Below, one piece after another: positions 24,551-38,110 of a DNA stretch of 64,000 bases. Location of the stretch: positions 15,635,449 to 15,699,448 of the forward strand of contig CM072894.1 of assembly GCA_037013685.1 (NCBI GenBank), in the 5' to 3' direction. The notes under the pieces are model-generated. The model made no database searches. It was not told the DNA's origin and was given only the letters and a program-made list of their open reading frames with translations. Source of the stretch: Acridotheres tristis (Eukaryota; Chordata; Aves; Passeriformes; Sturnidae). A program made the position numbers and the translations under genes. Each line of letters starts with the position of its first letter. Position 1 is the stretch's first letter.

Positions 24551-24597
24551 GAACAACCTGGGCCCCTTCCAACTCAGAATATTCTGTTATTCTGTTT
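24551..24597 (+). mobile_element. CR1 LINE, minimal 3' tail
   Basis: The piece 'gggccccttccaactcagaa' is followed by 'tattctgttattctg', which matches the last bases of bird CR1, including the terminal octamer-like repeat attctrtg. Only about 45 bp are recognisable, so the insert is either extremely truncated or eroded upstream. Confidence 0.65.
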
Positions 24598-27500
24598 ATG
24601 TGACATGGTATTGTCTCTAGAGATAGGTCTGCCTCTCTTCTCTTTGTTTAGGCAGAGATGTCCAGAACGGCCCTCCCTGCTTTGTGACCCATATGCACTC
24701 ATATGTGTGCAAAGGAAACAGGCTTCTCTCAGATGGACTTCATATTCTTTAATTCATTCCTCAAGAGGGTCATATGCCATATCCCTTATCAACAGCAGCA
24801 GCTCACCTCTATTATCCTCCCTATGCCAGTCTTTGGCGTCACTGTTTTAGGCTTCTTTTTGCTATTTAACTGTCATCTGGTGCCAGTCCTAGTTGCATCT
24901 GTGTCTCTGCTGGGACACCTGGGTATAGCAGATCTTAGAAATCATGGCTTTGGAGCATATTATTGAAAGCATGAGCCCCTGTGTTGGTGGCTGAATAAAA
25001 AAAGGTCATTGCCTCATCCCTAGATGGCAACTCTGAGGATAACTCTTGCTGTTACAATCCAAGTAGCTTCTTGTAGCATCTCTCTTAATTTGGCTGTCCA
25101 TGTTGTCTCAGCTGTAATGCCTTTGAAACAGCGCTGGAGGCTGGAGGTTTACAGAGCATGAGGACATTAAAACAATTGGACCACAAAATTTTTGGAGATT
25201 GGTGCTGGGGTTGAATTTGTCATCATGTAGAGTGTGTGAGTGGATGTTTTGCAGCCTGGGTCCAGAGTTTGCTAACTCTTCACACAGTTGCCCCTTATTC
25301 CTGCAAAAGACAAGCAGTATTTATCACCTGATGAGAAGGGACTTCAGGGTGATTTTTTCTGTACTAATATTTGCTGTGATGAATAGCAGATTGAACATTG
25401 TCATAAGAAGGTGCTCTCTCTGTAGGAGAGCACTGAAGTTATCAGTGTTACTTGCTTTATTAGCTTGTTCCTAGTTCATCTAATGAATTTTCAGCTTTCA
25501 AGACCCCTCCATACATATATTTCTCACTGAAGGGCAAGGAGAATAGTTTTTAAAATCACAGAAGTAAATAATTCTGAGCAGTGTTGAACCCTGCTGCCTA
25601 GCCTTATGCTTTATAGATAATTGCTCATTGATCTGTCTGGTGGGAAAGAACTTCTGGATCTCATATCAACATCCTGTTGATTCTGGGAGATGGGATTATT
25701 TCCCTGTCTCTCTTTACTCCTAAACCGTACATTTTTTAGATTTCTGTTTTTGAAAGAGTGCCAAATAACAGGCTAAATAGGTCAAAGTCTGTAGGAGAAG
25801 AGGAACGTGTATGGAAACTTAAAACAGACTCAGTGCCAAGGTAAAGGGCCTTTGGAAAAAGAAAATGCATCTTGCAGTTTCTTTTCAGCTCCAGCATGTT
25901 TAGGATGGGTGACTGATGGCATAATTAATAAGTAGGCAGAATTACTGTGCTAATGTGTTGGCATTTTGTGCAAGTGTGCAGTGATATATTGGAGAAGAAG
26001 TGTAAAGTACCCAAAACCAGACAATTGTATTAACCTTAGGCAAGTTTCTTTTCGTCAGAGCTTTCCTCTTGTTCCAAAAAACAATGTTGTCTTCTTGCTT
26101 TGTGCTCCGTAGGGCACTATTTTTACCATTCTTTATAACTGAGATGATAAGTAGGATGCCTAAGAGCTTTGTCTAATCATTTAGCTAATGATCCTGCTCT
26201 GTAATATCTGTTCAGGTGTTTAATTCAGCTTAGATTACTACTCTGATAGTCCTTTCTGGTTGTTAGTTTTGATAGGACTCATTTCTATATGCTGCTTCCC
26301 CTGAAAAAGGAAGGTCATAGTTCAGCTCTGATTTACTAACAGTGTCTTCTTTTAGATTGTGCCTCATTGCTAACATTCAAACTAAATATTAATCTTTAGT
26401 ATCTTTAGTTTATATTAATGTGCCTTTAATTGTGACAAGTCTATTTCGTGGTCAAAATATTTAAACCCCCAGAGTTCATAGCATGACAGGGTAACCAGTA
26501 TCAGTAGGGATGGGGAAGTGGCAGTGCTCCATGCAATAATCACACCCAGTCTCTGTAAGCATGCAGGAAAAAAAGCCCAAAAACCATTCCACCCTGAAGT
26601 GTTTAAAACCATGGCTCTATAATATGCTGGAGAGTTTACAAGGTACAGCTGATAGAGGAGTCATAGTGACCTGTGGGCAGATGTAAGGACTGCACTTCAT
26701 TATGTTGTTCCAAAGCCAAGGGAAGAGAACCTCACGCTTTGTTGCTTTGGTTGTTGCTGTCTTCTTGTGTATTTGAATATGTGGGGCCAGACTCTTAGCT
26801 AGACATGTAGAGTACTCTGATGTGCAGCACTTTATATATATTGGTGCTTCAGACTGCAAGGTTTAAAATATCTTCTGCCACATCATCACCTGTATTTTTA
26901 TTCCAGTATCTAAACACATTAGTTTTATGTTTATTAACTGCCAGTTCTTGCAAAAGAGTAGGATATTCTGAGGAAGAGTGTTGTGATGTGCTCATTTATT
27001 ATGTTCTTTTGAAAATTTTCAGTAAAGACAAAACCAAATAAAAGTAGCTAGACAAGCATGAATGGAAGACTCCCCAGGTCCTCATTTCACCTCTCACTGA
27101 AAAGTCATTAAAGTTGTGACTAGTCAGCAAATCCAAAATCTAGCACCTGTTTGGCAGATAAAATCCAGCTGCACTGTATGTATATTCTTTAAGCCACCTG
27201 CAATTTGCATACCATGTGCATTACCATTGTTCAAGTTGCTTTGCTTAAGGTGTTTTATGTTTTTATCAAAGATGAAGGATAGATGCAATAGAGTGAAACC
27301 TGTAGTAAGACTGTGATATCAGCATCTTGAAGTAATGAGGTGATATGGGGATTGAATTTTTGACTTTATTTCTTTTTCATTTCAGTGATCCAACTTACTT
27401 TTTTTGATCTAAAAATGTATTTCACATCACCTTATTTCTTCATTGGCTCTGATTAGGACATTACTTACTGAAGTGAAATTAATTCTTCTTGGTTATTTCA

Positions 27501-28011
27501 AATTATTTTTTAAAAGACAAGTTTTCTGGGCAAGCTAATCTTTTCAATGCACGCAGAACATTCCTGTGATATGGAGTTCATTTTGACATTGTTTCTCTTC
27601 CTTTCAAACATAACTGTCCCTTTTTCTGAAAATTATTGTCCTCTGCAGTGTCTGGAAATCTGAAACTGAAGCCACAGAAAATCTTTCTTGTTTGCATTCA
27701 ATCTACTGCATTCAATTTTCTGCCATCCTGCATTTTGTTCATAAATATTGCTTAAAGTCCTGTAAGTTTTTCACAGCCTGTGAGGTATGATCATGTTTAC
27801 CTTAATGACAGTCTGAAATGGCATGAGAAGATGGACAGAACTTACATCCTCGACCATTGACAGACAGCAGGAAAGGAGCTGACTTCAATTTCATACTGGA
27901 TAGCACAATCCTTGACATTCCTCATTATATCTAATATTATATTCTGAATTATTTTTCATTCAACTGTAAAAAACTACTGATTATAAAGTGTGTGGTTTGT
28001 GTGTTAGTAGG
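24598..28011. other. Unique non-coding sequence, no gene recognised
   Basis: Several open frames of 65-104 codons occur between 24100 and 25480 and around 26400-26860, on both strands, without domains or consistent frame. No repeat family is clear. The phrase 'ggggccagactcttagct' near 26784 resembles one arm of a sauropsid palindromic repeat, but no partner arm was found. Confidence 0.5.
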
Positions 28012-28125
28012 ATTTTAGAGCTTGATAGACTTAAATTCGGCTATTAGCTCTGCTATAGATTTACTGAATTTTCTTGAGCGAGTTGCTTTTTTTCGGTGTG
28101 ACTAATTCTCATGCTGTAAACAAGT
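28012..28125 (+). mobile_element. MIR-type SINE relic
   Basis: The order follows MIR: 'tagacttaaattcggctatt' for agacctgggttcaaatcc, 'agctctgctatagatttact' for agctctgccacttact, then 'ttcttgagcgagttgct' for ccttgagcaagttact, then pyrimidines and 'ctcatgctgtaaa' for ctcatctgtaaa. It is well diverged and has no coding capacity. Confidence 0.55.
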
Positions 28126-31100
28126 AAAAAAAAAATCAATATCTGTTTACTCTTACCCACCGTGATCAAAATGGTGATACTCTATTACTTACCTGCTATG
28201 TAAGATACAGCCATAGTCTGTTGTCTAGGGTTTAAGGTTGACTGTCAAACTGTAGAAAATTAGCAGGAACTAATATTGGATATTCAGAGTGTTTCCTAGC
28301 TCCTTCAACTTCATACATATTCTGTGAAAATTCATATTTTTTGAAGAGATGAGGACATAGCTGATGAAATTTTAAGTGATTCAGAGAAATTGCACCATAA
28401 GTGTGGTAATCGTGATTCTTAGAAATTTCACATTGTCCTGGCTTTTCCTCTTTCTTTCCTGGTGCCAAATTATGTTGGACAGCCATAAATCCTTTCCTGA
28501 TACCTAATTTGCATATAAGGAATTTCTAAGTGATTATTGCAGAGCTGTTTGTCAAGAAGGGAAGGAGCAAGTGATCTGCATACCAGTACATTGATTCATG
28601 TCACAACTCTGGTGTTAAATATGGGCTTGGTGTGTCAGCACCATGAAACATTCCATTTCTTAACAAGTAATGGGCAATTGCTAGAGATATGTCTCAGTCA
28701 GTTTGTGCAGTAGCATAAATTTATGTAAGTTTGACTCTTACAAAAAAACCAAACTACATTTAAACACTTTGTTTCCTAAAACTCATCCTATTTTAATTGA
28801 CAGCAAATCCTTCTATAACCTGCTTTTGATGTAGCAATCTTAGTCAATGTCTGCTGTCATTTTATTTTCATAAGAAAATCTCTGGAACAGCTTTTCTTAT
28901 TGGAAAGCCAGTTTCTGCTGCATACAGTTTATTCTTGATCTCCTTGTACAAGCACAGAATAATAACTTCTGTGATGACACTGGTGCTTCCTTAGAAAAGA
29001 TATTTGAGCTAAGCAGAAGGGCAAAACAAGGTCGCTGGCATTATGTATCTACAGTGAGCTTTAAGAAATGAGTCAGACTTACACATGGAATGATAGTTTG
29101 CCTTGTCATGAGAACACACATCTTCAAAAGGTTCCTGCTTTGGAAAAATAAAGTAAAAACCATAAGGAACCACTTAAGGAGGCTGCATAAATAATTTGCC
29201 ATTTGTGAGCAATATATGCAAAACGATAGGACTGCAAGGACTGTATTTGATGGAAAAGCTTCTAACCATTTAAACTGCCATCCTGGTGTTTATTACCTGA
29301 ATCACCTCCGGGAGTCTGATAAACACCTGTGATCTGCTGGTAATTCAGGAAAGGAAGCAGCACTCTGCATGACCTGCTTTTTTTTTCCCAAGCAGTCATG
29401 GTGTAATAAACAGTGTACAGTGATTTTGAACATGCAAAGAATATATTTAGACAAGTTAAGGCTACTACTCTTGGTTTAATGCTGAACAAAGCTAGCAGCA
29501 GAAAGTTGTTTAGTATCTCTATATGGTGTATATAGAAGTGTCAGGAGAGAGCAAAAGACAATAGGATATAGTGGTACTTGGAAGACAATTCAGTCATTTC
29601 AATTGAAAATGAGAGTAAATGGTAAACACCTTAAAAAGAAATAGAGAAAAAGCAGGTGTTCCTTTTAACCTATACATTTTAAAAGTTACTACATGACCAG
29701 TAAAGTAATAATTTCCCGGAAAGCAATATTTAAATATATCCATCATCATTTAGGTCTTGGACACATACTTAAATATTATTGATTATTTGCAATTGTGTGC
29801 ATCCATGTGAAAGTATATTAAACAAAAAAGTAATGGTATCATGTCACTGATTGGGATAAAGTACAAAAATGGAACTAGAGCCCCTAATTACTAGTTGTTT
29901 TTTTTTTTAATTAAGAAAACCACAAGCAAATTACAGACATCCAGTTTATAGCATTGCAATCTTACAGGCTTGCTCTCATGAATATGGTAATTTTTTATTT
30001 TATGCCCTCTTGAGACGTCTTGTTAAAAACATTTTATTGGTGATCCTAAAATTCAGTAAATTTGAAGCCCTTGGCACCCTGAAGATAGTTAAAGTTCTTC
30101 AAAAAATGTCGGCAATAAATATTTGGCAAATATAAAGAATATGCACATTTTTCCCAAGTGGGTGATATATTTTTTTCTCCAGTTCTTATATTCAAGAGAT
30201 GACACTGCAGTTCAGAATATAAGTGTATATTGATATTTTTCTTCCAGAAACTGCATGTGTGGCTTAGAGTGCGTCTCCCACAGAGTTATTTTTGTGCAGA
30301 CACCTGGAAGTGGTTACACACTTGCTCCAGCTTGCAGACTAGTTTTGGAAAGTCAGGTGTATGTATGAGCAAGTGGTCTTTATTTGGAGCAATTAAAATT
30401 CTAACATTCTCTTCTCTTGACATGCAATTACTAGGGCTCTGCTGTTCTCACTAATTGCTCTTGCTGGGGACATTGGTGAGGAGCCAATGATTTTGATGGG
30501 TAGTGGATTATCATTTTTACTCTGCTACCTGAGAAAAAAATCATTTGCAAAATCCCATGTGTAATTAGCAAGACTCATGATTAATTGTCCTGCAAAATTA
30601 GCTTCACTGTTGCTTTTATTTTACTGCTTCAAATATTAATTAATGTTAACTCCTTTCCTTCAGTCCTAGCTTTTGAATATTCAACATGGCTTTGAAAAAT
30701 TAGTCAGGGCTTCTACTTGCATTAACATGCTGGAGTTTGATTTCTGAATAAGTATTCTGATTTAAAAGATCACACGTGGGTCATAAATAATTTTTATAGG
30801 AGGACAAACAAAGCATCAAAGCATCATGGGAAGGCATTCATGCACTAACTGAAAGTAAATTGTTTCAGTAATGATTCATTCCCGCAGTGCTTTTAGGAAA
30901 ACATCAGCAAATATGCAAAGCACTGCATTGTGTGGGGCAAAAAAATATTTAATGCAGCAATCAATGTATATATTTTAAAAGTAGAAAAGTGAAAAGGGTA
31001 AAAATATTGGTGGAGTTTGAACAGTTGCAGTGTCTGTTCTGTTTCTAGGAATTAAAGGTTCTCACGTTTTGATGGTCTAAGGTAGAAAATTACAATTGTC

Positions 31101-31620
31101 TGTATGTCTGCCATAGTGCTCTCAAAACTCTTATATATTTCCTGCTTACTATGATGGGGTCAGAAAGCACAGGAAGGACCTAGTGATGACTGTTCTTGGG
31201 TCCCTGGGATACTGATGAACTGAATTCACAGGACAGCTCATTAAAACCAGCAGCAGGATGTCCTGATGCCCCAAAGAGCCTTGGCTTCTGGCTTAGCTGT
31301 GTTTTCATCATTCCAGAATAACTCACAGAAGTCAGAAGAGAGCTTTTTTCCAAGAACTGCAGGTAACTCCCAGTATAGCTGTAGCACCACAATTAAAGCA
31401 CACCTTGCACACCAATATAGGCTGAATTTTGCCCTTGCATCAGTCCTTGCTTTATTTCTTCTCTGTGTTTTGAGCATGCAGCTAGATGAGTTTCTTCAGC
31501 AGAAAAGCCCTTGCCTTCCTAGATATTCTTCTCATTATGCAATAATCTCATTGTAATCTTGTCATAAAGCTCCAAGTTGACCCCAGGAGAGAGCAGCAGG
31601 GGTAGAGGTGACAGCATGGT
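28126..31620. other. Unique non-coding sequence, possible conserved elements
   Basis: No gene was recognised. The part at 30430-30660 is rich in TAATTA/ATTAAT-type homeodomain cores and looks like the kind of AT-rich sequence found in developmental enhancers, but conservation cannot be tested here. Open frames near 31180-31560 on both strands overlap and show no domain. Confidence 0.45.
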
Positions 31621-32412
31621 TTATTGGGCAACATACTTGGCTTCGTTATCAAACATAACAGGTGAAGCAAATTTCAGAAATTCTGTCTCACTCGGTCCTT
31701 TCATTAAAGTGTACTTCTCACATTAAAGTGTGCTTCTGACAGCACATGATTGATTTTACTTTTTTTTTCAGTCAAGTGAATGAGTTCTTTTGACAGTTTT
31801 TCTAATGTTGACTTATCTTTATAACTGAAATTAATTAAAAAATCAGACTTGAATCTGACTTTTGTTTGGTCACAAACAGTGATTCCAGAATTCTTTACAA
31901 GCTCATTAAAGATCTTTTGTCAGTTTTCACATATTTTTCTATAACCTTCCCAAATCTCAGCTTTAGTGACTGGTTTCAGTGTAGAAACCTTTTGGCCCTG
32001 TTAATAGGCTCAGACACATCCTTCTCTTCTCAACATTAAAAAGGCCATTGCAGATGCGTATTAATTCAGAATTTCTGTAGAGCCTCAGAATGTTTTCACA
32101 CGTGAGAGAAAACTAAGAAATAAATTCCAATCTGGATTCAAGCATCAAGAAAGGTTTCACATTTTCCTTGGAACTTCGGGGACCTTTGAGTAAATGAAAG
32201 AATCTGTGAGCCTTCTGCTGTTCATCTGTAATTGCTTAGTCAGGTGCAACCATGAAGCCAAAATTGATTCACATGCTTTTCTGATTTCAAGTGAAACATT
32301 CATGTATAGTAGTGATTGCAGAGAAGGAAGCAGGAACACTTTGCAGATGTGCATGTATGGGTAGCTTGCTAGAAAAATTCTAATTTTGTCTCTGTCATCT
32401 GCTCTTCGAAGC
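31621..32412 (-). pseudogene. Candidate frameshifted pseudogene, minus strand
   Basis: Four minus-strand frames follow one another with small overlaps: 32412-32157 (open; contains LASWLHLTKQLQMNSRRL), 32165-31964 (one internal TAG; contains FNVEKRRMCLSLLTGPKG), 31990-31705 (one internal TGA; contains TKAEIWEGYRKICEN and KDKSTLEKLSKELIHLTEKK) and about 31707-31621 (open, ending at TAA). The total is roughly 260 codons with only two internal stops and three frame changes, which is what a decayed intronless coding sequence looks like. The Lys/Glu-rich third part is helix-like. I do not recognise the protein. Chance cannot be excluded, because the frames were chosen after inspection. Confidence 0.33.
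31702..31739 (+). repeat. Tandem duplication of a 19-bp unit
   Basis: The unit cattaaagtgtacttctca at 31702-31720 is repeated at 31721-31739 with two differences (a/g at the tenth-to-twelfth bases and c/g near the end). It lies inside the candidate pseudogene. It looks like a single local slippage duplication. Confidence 0.85.
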
Positions 32413-35400
32413 CTTTTCTACACGGAAAAGAATTGTCACCTATTCTGATAAGAACACATCATTTTTCCTGTGCAATCATAGCTACAGAGACAATTTTTTC
32501 TGAAGCAATAAATAACTTTTTTTTTCTCTTAAAAACAACACTTTAAAAAGAGTCACTTACTGTGTTAAACACCCTCATACCATGGTATCATCCTTCAGCA
32601 CTCTACCAGAGAGTAATAGGGGGATTTGCATCACACCTAGGGTCTGGGGGAAGGAGTCTTATTTGGGAATTTAAATAGGAGATATTTCAGATTTGGTCCT
32701 TTCCAAAAATGAAGGCTTTGGTCTACCAAACCAGCAGAAATTAATGAAGCAAATAAGAGAAGCTGAGATACAGAAATTATGAAGGTTGAGACCTTTCCAT
32801 TTCCACAACTATTATAATTACTGGTCAGATATCCCCGGGGAAAGTCTACAGGGGCAGAAGGTTTTCCTGCAAAAATGGAAACAAAAGAAAGAAAAGAGGT
32901 AATTTTATCTTTGAAGTTATAATGCAGCAAGTAGGAGTCTGCTAGCACAGTCTTCCATCCATCAAAGAATTCATAAATCTCCTCCATGAACAGACTGCCA
33001 TGTTGGAGATTCTAGACTATACATGATGCTGCACTCTTCATTTTCCAGTGATGCCCAGAGAATTTGCACATGTAATTCTTCAGGAGCAAGTGGCTTCAAG
33101 TTTAGAGTCACAGGCACATTTGTCATTATATGAGTTCCTTAATTAGTAGGAAAATGTTTGGAGAGACTGGACAACTGATTTTGCAAGGATCTGTTTAAGT
33201 ACAGCTGCTTAGGGAAATTGAAGGTTTTGCAGAATCTGAGTGTAAAACAAAACAAAAGTTACAATATTCTTTTACCTTTTTTAGAATTTTTTAAAATCCA
33301 TATTTACACGTAACATCCATTTCACAGAATGTGGATTTGTATTGGTTATTTGAAGGCCAGAATACATCCTTTGTTACATTTTGATTTTTTATTTAGCATG
33401 TGAATGTAGGTTCAATAGCTGTGGATTTGGCTGTGGTATGTAAAAACACGTTTTTGAGAAGGGAAGGGTAGCCCTTTGTTTCTGGAGCATGGGCAGAGCT
33501 CCAGTCAGCACAAAGCTGTCTCTGCCTGCTGCACTACCAACGTGCTGATCAGCCTTTGGGGAGGCTGGATTTCTCTTTTCCACCTATCTTTTCATCTCAG
33601 ATTTTTAGTTAGGAAAAAACCCAAACCAAACTATGGGCAGAGAAACCTTTCCTTGTCTTTCTCTTCTAAACAACTACCCCTTTAGCTTTTTCCACTGATT
33701 GGCGCTCTTTCAAATGCTAGCAAGAAATACAAAAGTTGTAAGATTTTCAGTTTAAAAAAAAAATAAACCATTTGACATGTGGGGAAGGACACATGGGAAT
33801 GAAAGATTTTTTCTTTACCTCTTAGGAATTAAATACAGCTCCTTCCTTAAAATTGGCCTCTTTCGGGAGGCTAAAACACTCTGAAGGTTAGCTACAGCTT
33901 TATCAGCTGCTATGATGGTATTTACTGGATGATGAATATATTAGTTAAAATTCAAATTGATTATATGGAGGGGTAATGTTGATACCATATTTACTGCTTT
34001 AGTGTAGTCTAATCATTAGTGTGGAAAGAGTGGTAAGAAAATAACTTAAAGGTGACACTGTCTGAAATGCAGGAAATGAACAGTGCTTTATAAATAATAT
34101 ATTTCTGCTATTATGTTAATTTTTCAAAATAAGCTTAGGCTTAAGTGTAATGTTCGATCAGTAGGTGCATCTATACTAGCGTATTATTAGTCTGTTTAGT
34201 CACATCTAGAAATACGTTCTTCATATTTGTGGTTGCCAAAGTAAATAGAAATCAATGAAAGTAGCAAAAGTGCTGAAGTCATTTCAATAAGTGAAGCGCT
34301 CATTAATTTAAATTTCACACTTGACATTGTTACAGACTAATAATAGAAAATAAGGCATTGACTTCTAAATATGTTCCAAGCCACGGAGGACTCCTGCAAC
34401 TTTGTTTTCAAAGTGGCATTGATATTAGAGGGAAAGACCTCTGACTGCAGCAGTTTAGGCAGATGGTAATGATATGGTAAACTTTCTCAAAAGCCTGAAG
34501 TCCATTCATATGGATGACATAAGCTTGAGGAGTTAGCAAGCAAACAATATTGAGGCACTGGGACTGAACATGTTCTAAAACATCAAAAAGCTCTTCCTGC
34601 CTTTTTCAAACATCTAAAAATATGTGTGAAGCCTGTTCACAATTTAATGGGAGATATGCAGAGAGCCGGGGGTGGTTATACAGGAAATTAGAAAAGCCTC
34701 ATCTCATCAGAGTGAAATAAATATGCCATCATATAAGAAAAGTAATTGGAGGGGTGTGTCAGTTCTGTTGATGTCAAGCAGGTGTTCATAAATTAGAATA
34801 AACATTTATAATTGATATTAGTGATACGAAAGTATTTTAAATTACACTGAAGAGATACCTAACTTGCTTCTTTCTCTCCTTTTTAAAAAAGTGGTTTGGG
34901 AAATGAATTTTCCCGTTATCTTACCCAGTATAGACTGATCCTCTACTCACCTGCTTTTCTGTGAAGTATCCAATCACATTGCATAATGCTGCATGCAGTG
35001 CAAGTAGCTTAGAAGGAAGACTACATTGCAGTTGCAGTAAATAGCTTTGCTCTTAGGTAATGGGGGCAGGTAGGTGACATTAAATTGGTATTTTGTGTTT
35101 GATAGGTGTAAGGATGCTGTCTCACTTCTCTTTGTTGTCTAATCAGTTCCTTAGTCACAGAGAACTCCCATTAGTGGAGAATGAATGTACTTCATTCTTC
35201 CCACCTTGAGAACATCCTCTATTGCTTAGAATATTCAAGAGAAGCCAGAATTCCTTAGCAGCCATGACATAGATGGCACACAGATGCCTTCCTGTCAACC
35301 CTTTTGAAGAGTTAACTTTGCTTGGACTTGCTCCTAATGCAAGACCCTGCCAGTGTTTAGTTCACTGTTAATAAAATGCTACTGATTGTTGTGAAAACTT

Positions 35401-38045
35401 TTTTTGATCTGGTATATGAATCATGACTGAGAGTTTAAATATTAATCTTGTGGTTTGTACACAATAAATATAAGACCAACAGCGGTTTTTTTTGCTGTTA
35501 CAATCTCTCACTTAAAACAGGAAGAATTCAGTAGTAGTGGTAAGAACAGCTTTAGTATGAGATTATGGTGTGCATCTGAATGCACTGCTAGGATTTCTGA
35601 AGTCTAGTATTTACTCAAATCTTTAGTAATGGATACAGTATTTCCTGATCAAAAAGTGGAAGACTGTAAAAATGTACATGGTGTTTAAGTGCCTACTGTA
35701 TCACAGCTCTACGTGGCCTAGTTTTTCATCAGATTCCACTGTAGATTGGATAAACTATAAGAATATCAATATGAATTGGAGACCAAACCTCGTTGAAAAT
35801 TTGGCCTTTAATCTAGCTTTATGTATCTGCCTAACATTACTATTGTTTGTTGGGTTGATCATTTAGGCGGGGGCTTTTTCCAGCAGCAAAAACATTCAAC
35901 AAAAATTTGTGTTTACATCCTTTGTGAACTTAAATTTGTGTATAGAACTGTCAGACCCACTGAGCTAGTGATTGTTTTATCTTTGCTTAGTACAGCTTGA
36001 AGTTACTATGTAATAACTTTACATTTTAAAAACCTGTCCATTTCCAGTCTGATATGAAATGGCAGTAAAACAGATTCCTCTTGGAAGGATTCAGACAATA
36101 TTTATAATATAGGATTACATTCCTAAAACAAGTTATTACTGAGATTTCTCCTAATAAATGAAACAGTTGGGAAGGTGATATACTAAAGGGCTTAAATCAG
36201 TGCAAAGTGGTGGTTTGCCTTCCTTTTTGACCAATGTGCCTTTGGGGAATAAATATCTGTATTGTAATTTTCAAGCTGCTGTAACTTTTTCTCATAAATT
36301 TTAAAACCCCACCCTTTCCCCTCCATTAAATTATTGTTAGTTCTTTCTTTTTCCTTTAAAATCTTTCAACTAGTAGTAAAAAGGAAAGCATTTTAGTAGG
36401 AAACCCAGAGACATATCATAGCTGGTTAAAATATTGTGCCAAATATATTATTTTATTTTCTGTAAGCCTTTCATCAGATATTATCTCTGTGGAAAAAAAG
36501 CAGAAGAGTCCTGTTTTACCCTTCTGATTGAACTTTTCTGACATTCCTATGGAGTTACACTTGAAGCATTGACTGACTCTTTCCATGTTTACACATGTAT
36601 GTATTTGGGGCTCCTGTCCTGTGTATCCCTGAATACAAGTCCTGATCTGCAAGCACTGGGATTGAGGAAGAGAAGGAAGGTTGCAATAAAGGTGCTTTGG
36701 TCCTCGAGTCCTGACCTTGCACTATCCCACTTCTCAAGTAGGTGGAATATTTCAGTGTGAGGTAGTACTTCTGTCCCAAAGTTTGGCTCGTGCAAACTAA
36801 TTTTTGCACCATGTATAAGCTTTGAGAACACAATCTGTGCAAAGAGCATGCAATAGTTTCAGTATCCTTAAAAAAAGTCTGTAATGAAAAGGGGTGATGT
36901 GGGGTGAGCAGGAATAGAAGAGGCCTTGGAGGAGACAAAATGATTTGAACCATCTGCAAGAGAAGGTAGGCAAACAGCTGCAATGGGGAGGGCACACACA
37001 AGCAAGGAATGTGTGCAATTAGATTCGGCTTCACATAGGGGGACTATAATTTCATTTTATGACTTTGTTGACAATCCTTTCATTTCTTTTTTATTGTGAA
37101 TGACATCATCAATACTATCAGATGGTTTGCTAACAGATGGCTTTGCACCATTTCCAGTATGATACCCAGCATATCATGTTATATTTACCTGTTTTCTACA
37201 GAGTATTTTACCTGGAAGGACTGCACTGCTGTGTAAGGATACATTTAACTGAGGGATCTTATGTAGCTCTCAGTGGGAGATAAGGCAATAAACAAAACTT
37301 GGATAACATTTTGCTAACTCGTTAATGAAGGAAGTGAATTAATGTGTTTTGAACTTACTTGTCTTTTGCTTTTCATTTATTTGTTCAATTTTCTAGAGAG
37401 GAAAGAATATCTTTTGATTGGAACACAGTTTCAGTTGAAGTGGGGAAAGAAAACTGCCACTGCATGGCGTGCTGAAGAGTCAGCAAAAGCCCTTTTACAT
37501 ATTTTCTTCCCCCCTTGTAAATTTGTGTTCTAGTCATATGCCAGTTTAACTTTGAAGTATTTTTAAACTTATCTCATAATTTATAGGTAATTTTGACACT
37601 TACTCCTACCTGTGTGACTGTGCAAGTGCAAGTAGGGCTGGAACCCTTACTGTGAATAACCTATACCTGAGCTCTGCCCATCAATAAGGTTTTAAGGCAA
37701 GATGGTATGGTGAAGTGTAATTTTCTCTAGGGGGTCTGGAAGAGGTTGTTGGGGATAGTTGCTCTGGAAATAGATGCTTTGGATTCTCTTAAATGAAGGA
37801 AAGGAGGAAGGGATTTTATATAATCAATCAATTACATTCATAATATTTGCATTTATTTCTAAAGTCACATATCTGTATCTCTAAATTAATGGACTCTCCT
37901 TATAGGTAATCTTCCCTCCTGTCTATCTAGATCTGCCACGTGGGTATCTGTGATCTATTAAAAACCTAGTACTGCACTCAGCTTTGCACAAAAACTCATC
38001 AGTTGATGATAACTAATCCCATAGTGCTGGTTCCTTCTGATCATG
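32413..38045. other. Unique non-coding sequence, no gene recognised
   Basis: Open frames of 116 codons at 32637-32987 and 159 codons at 36555-37034, both minus strand, are the longest here. Neither has a recognisable domain, and other frames overlap them on the same strand. A good acceptor-like site on the minus strand (pyrimidine tract and ttttgcag at 32867) precedes the first, but I find no convincing donor. No repeat family was seen. Confidence 0.5.
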
Positions 38046-38110
38046 CAGGTTAATGGTTGGACTCAGTGATCTCAAAGGTCTTTTTTAACCAAAATTGTTG
38101 TATGCTTCTA
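38046..38110 (+). mobile_element. CR1 LINE, short 3' tail
   Basis: The phrases 'atgcaggttaatggttggactcagtgatct', 'caaaggtc', 'taaccaaaattgtt' and 'tatgcttcta' follow the end of bird CR1 in order. About 65 bp remain, with changes in the terminal repeats. Confidence 0.75.

Noticed and set aside
26784..26830. Arm of a second palindromic repeat ('ggggccagactcttagct')
   Set aside because: No complementary arm within a reasonable distance.
28634..28650. Partial REST/NRSF element (TCAGCACCATG)
   Set aside because: Only the left half-site matches; the right half (GGACAG) is absent.
32637..32987. Minus-strand acceptor-like site at 32867 followed by an open frame of about 75 codons
   Set aside because: The acceptor is good, but no convincing donor or polyadenylation signal follows and the translation matches nothing I know.
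36555..37034. 159-codon minus-strand open frame
   Set aside because: No recognisable domain. Other frames on the same strand overlap it, and local stop density is low in several frames, so chance is the simplest reading.
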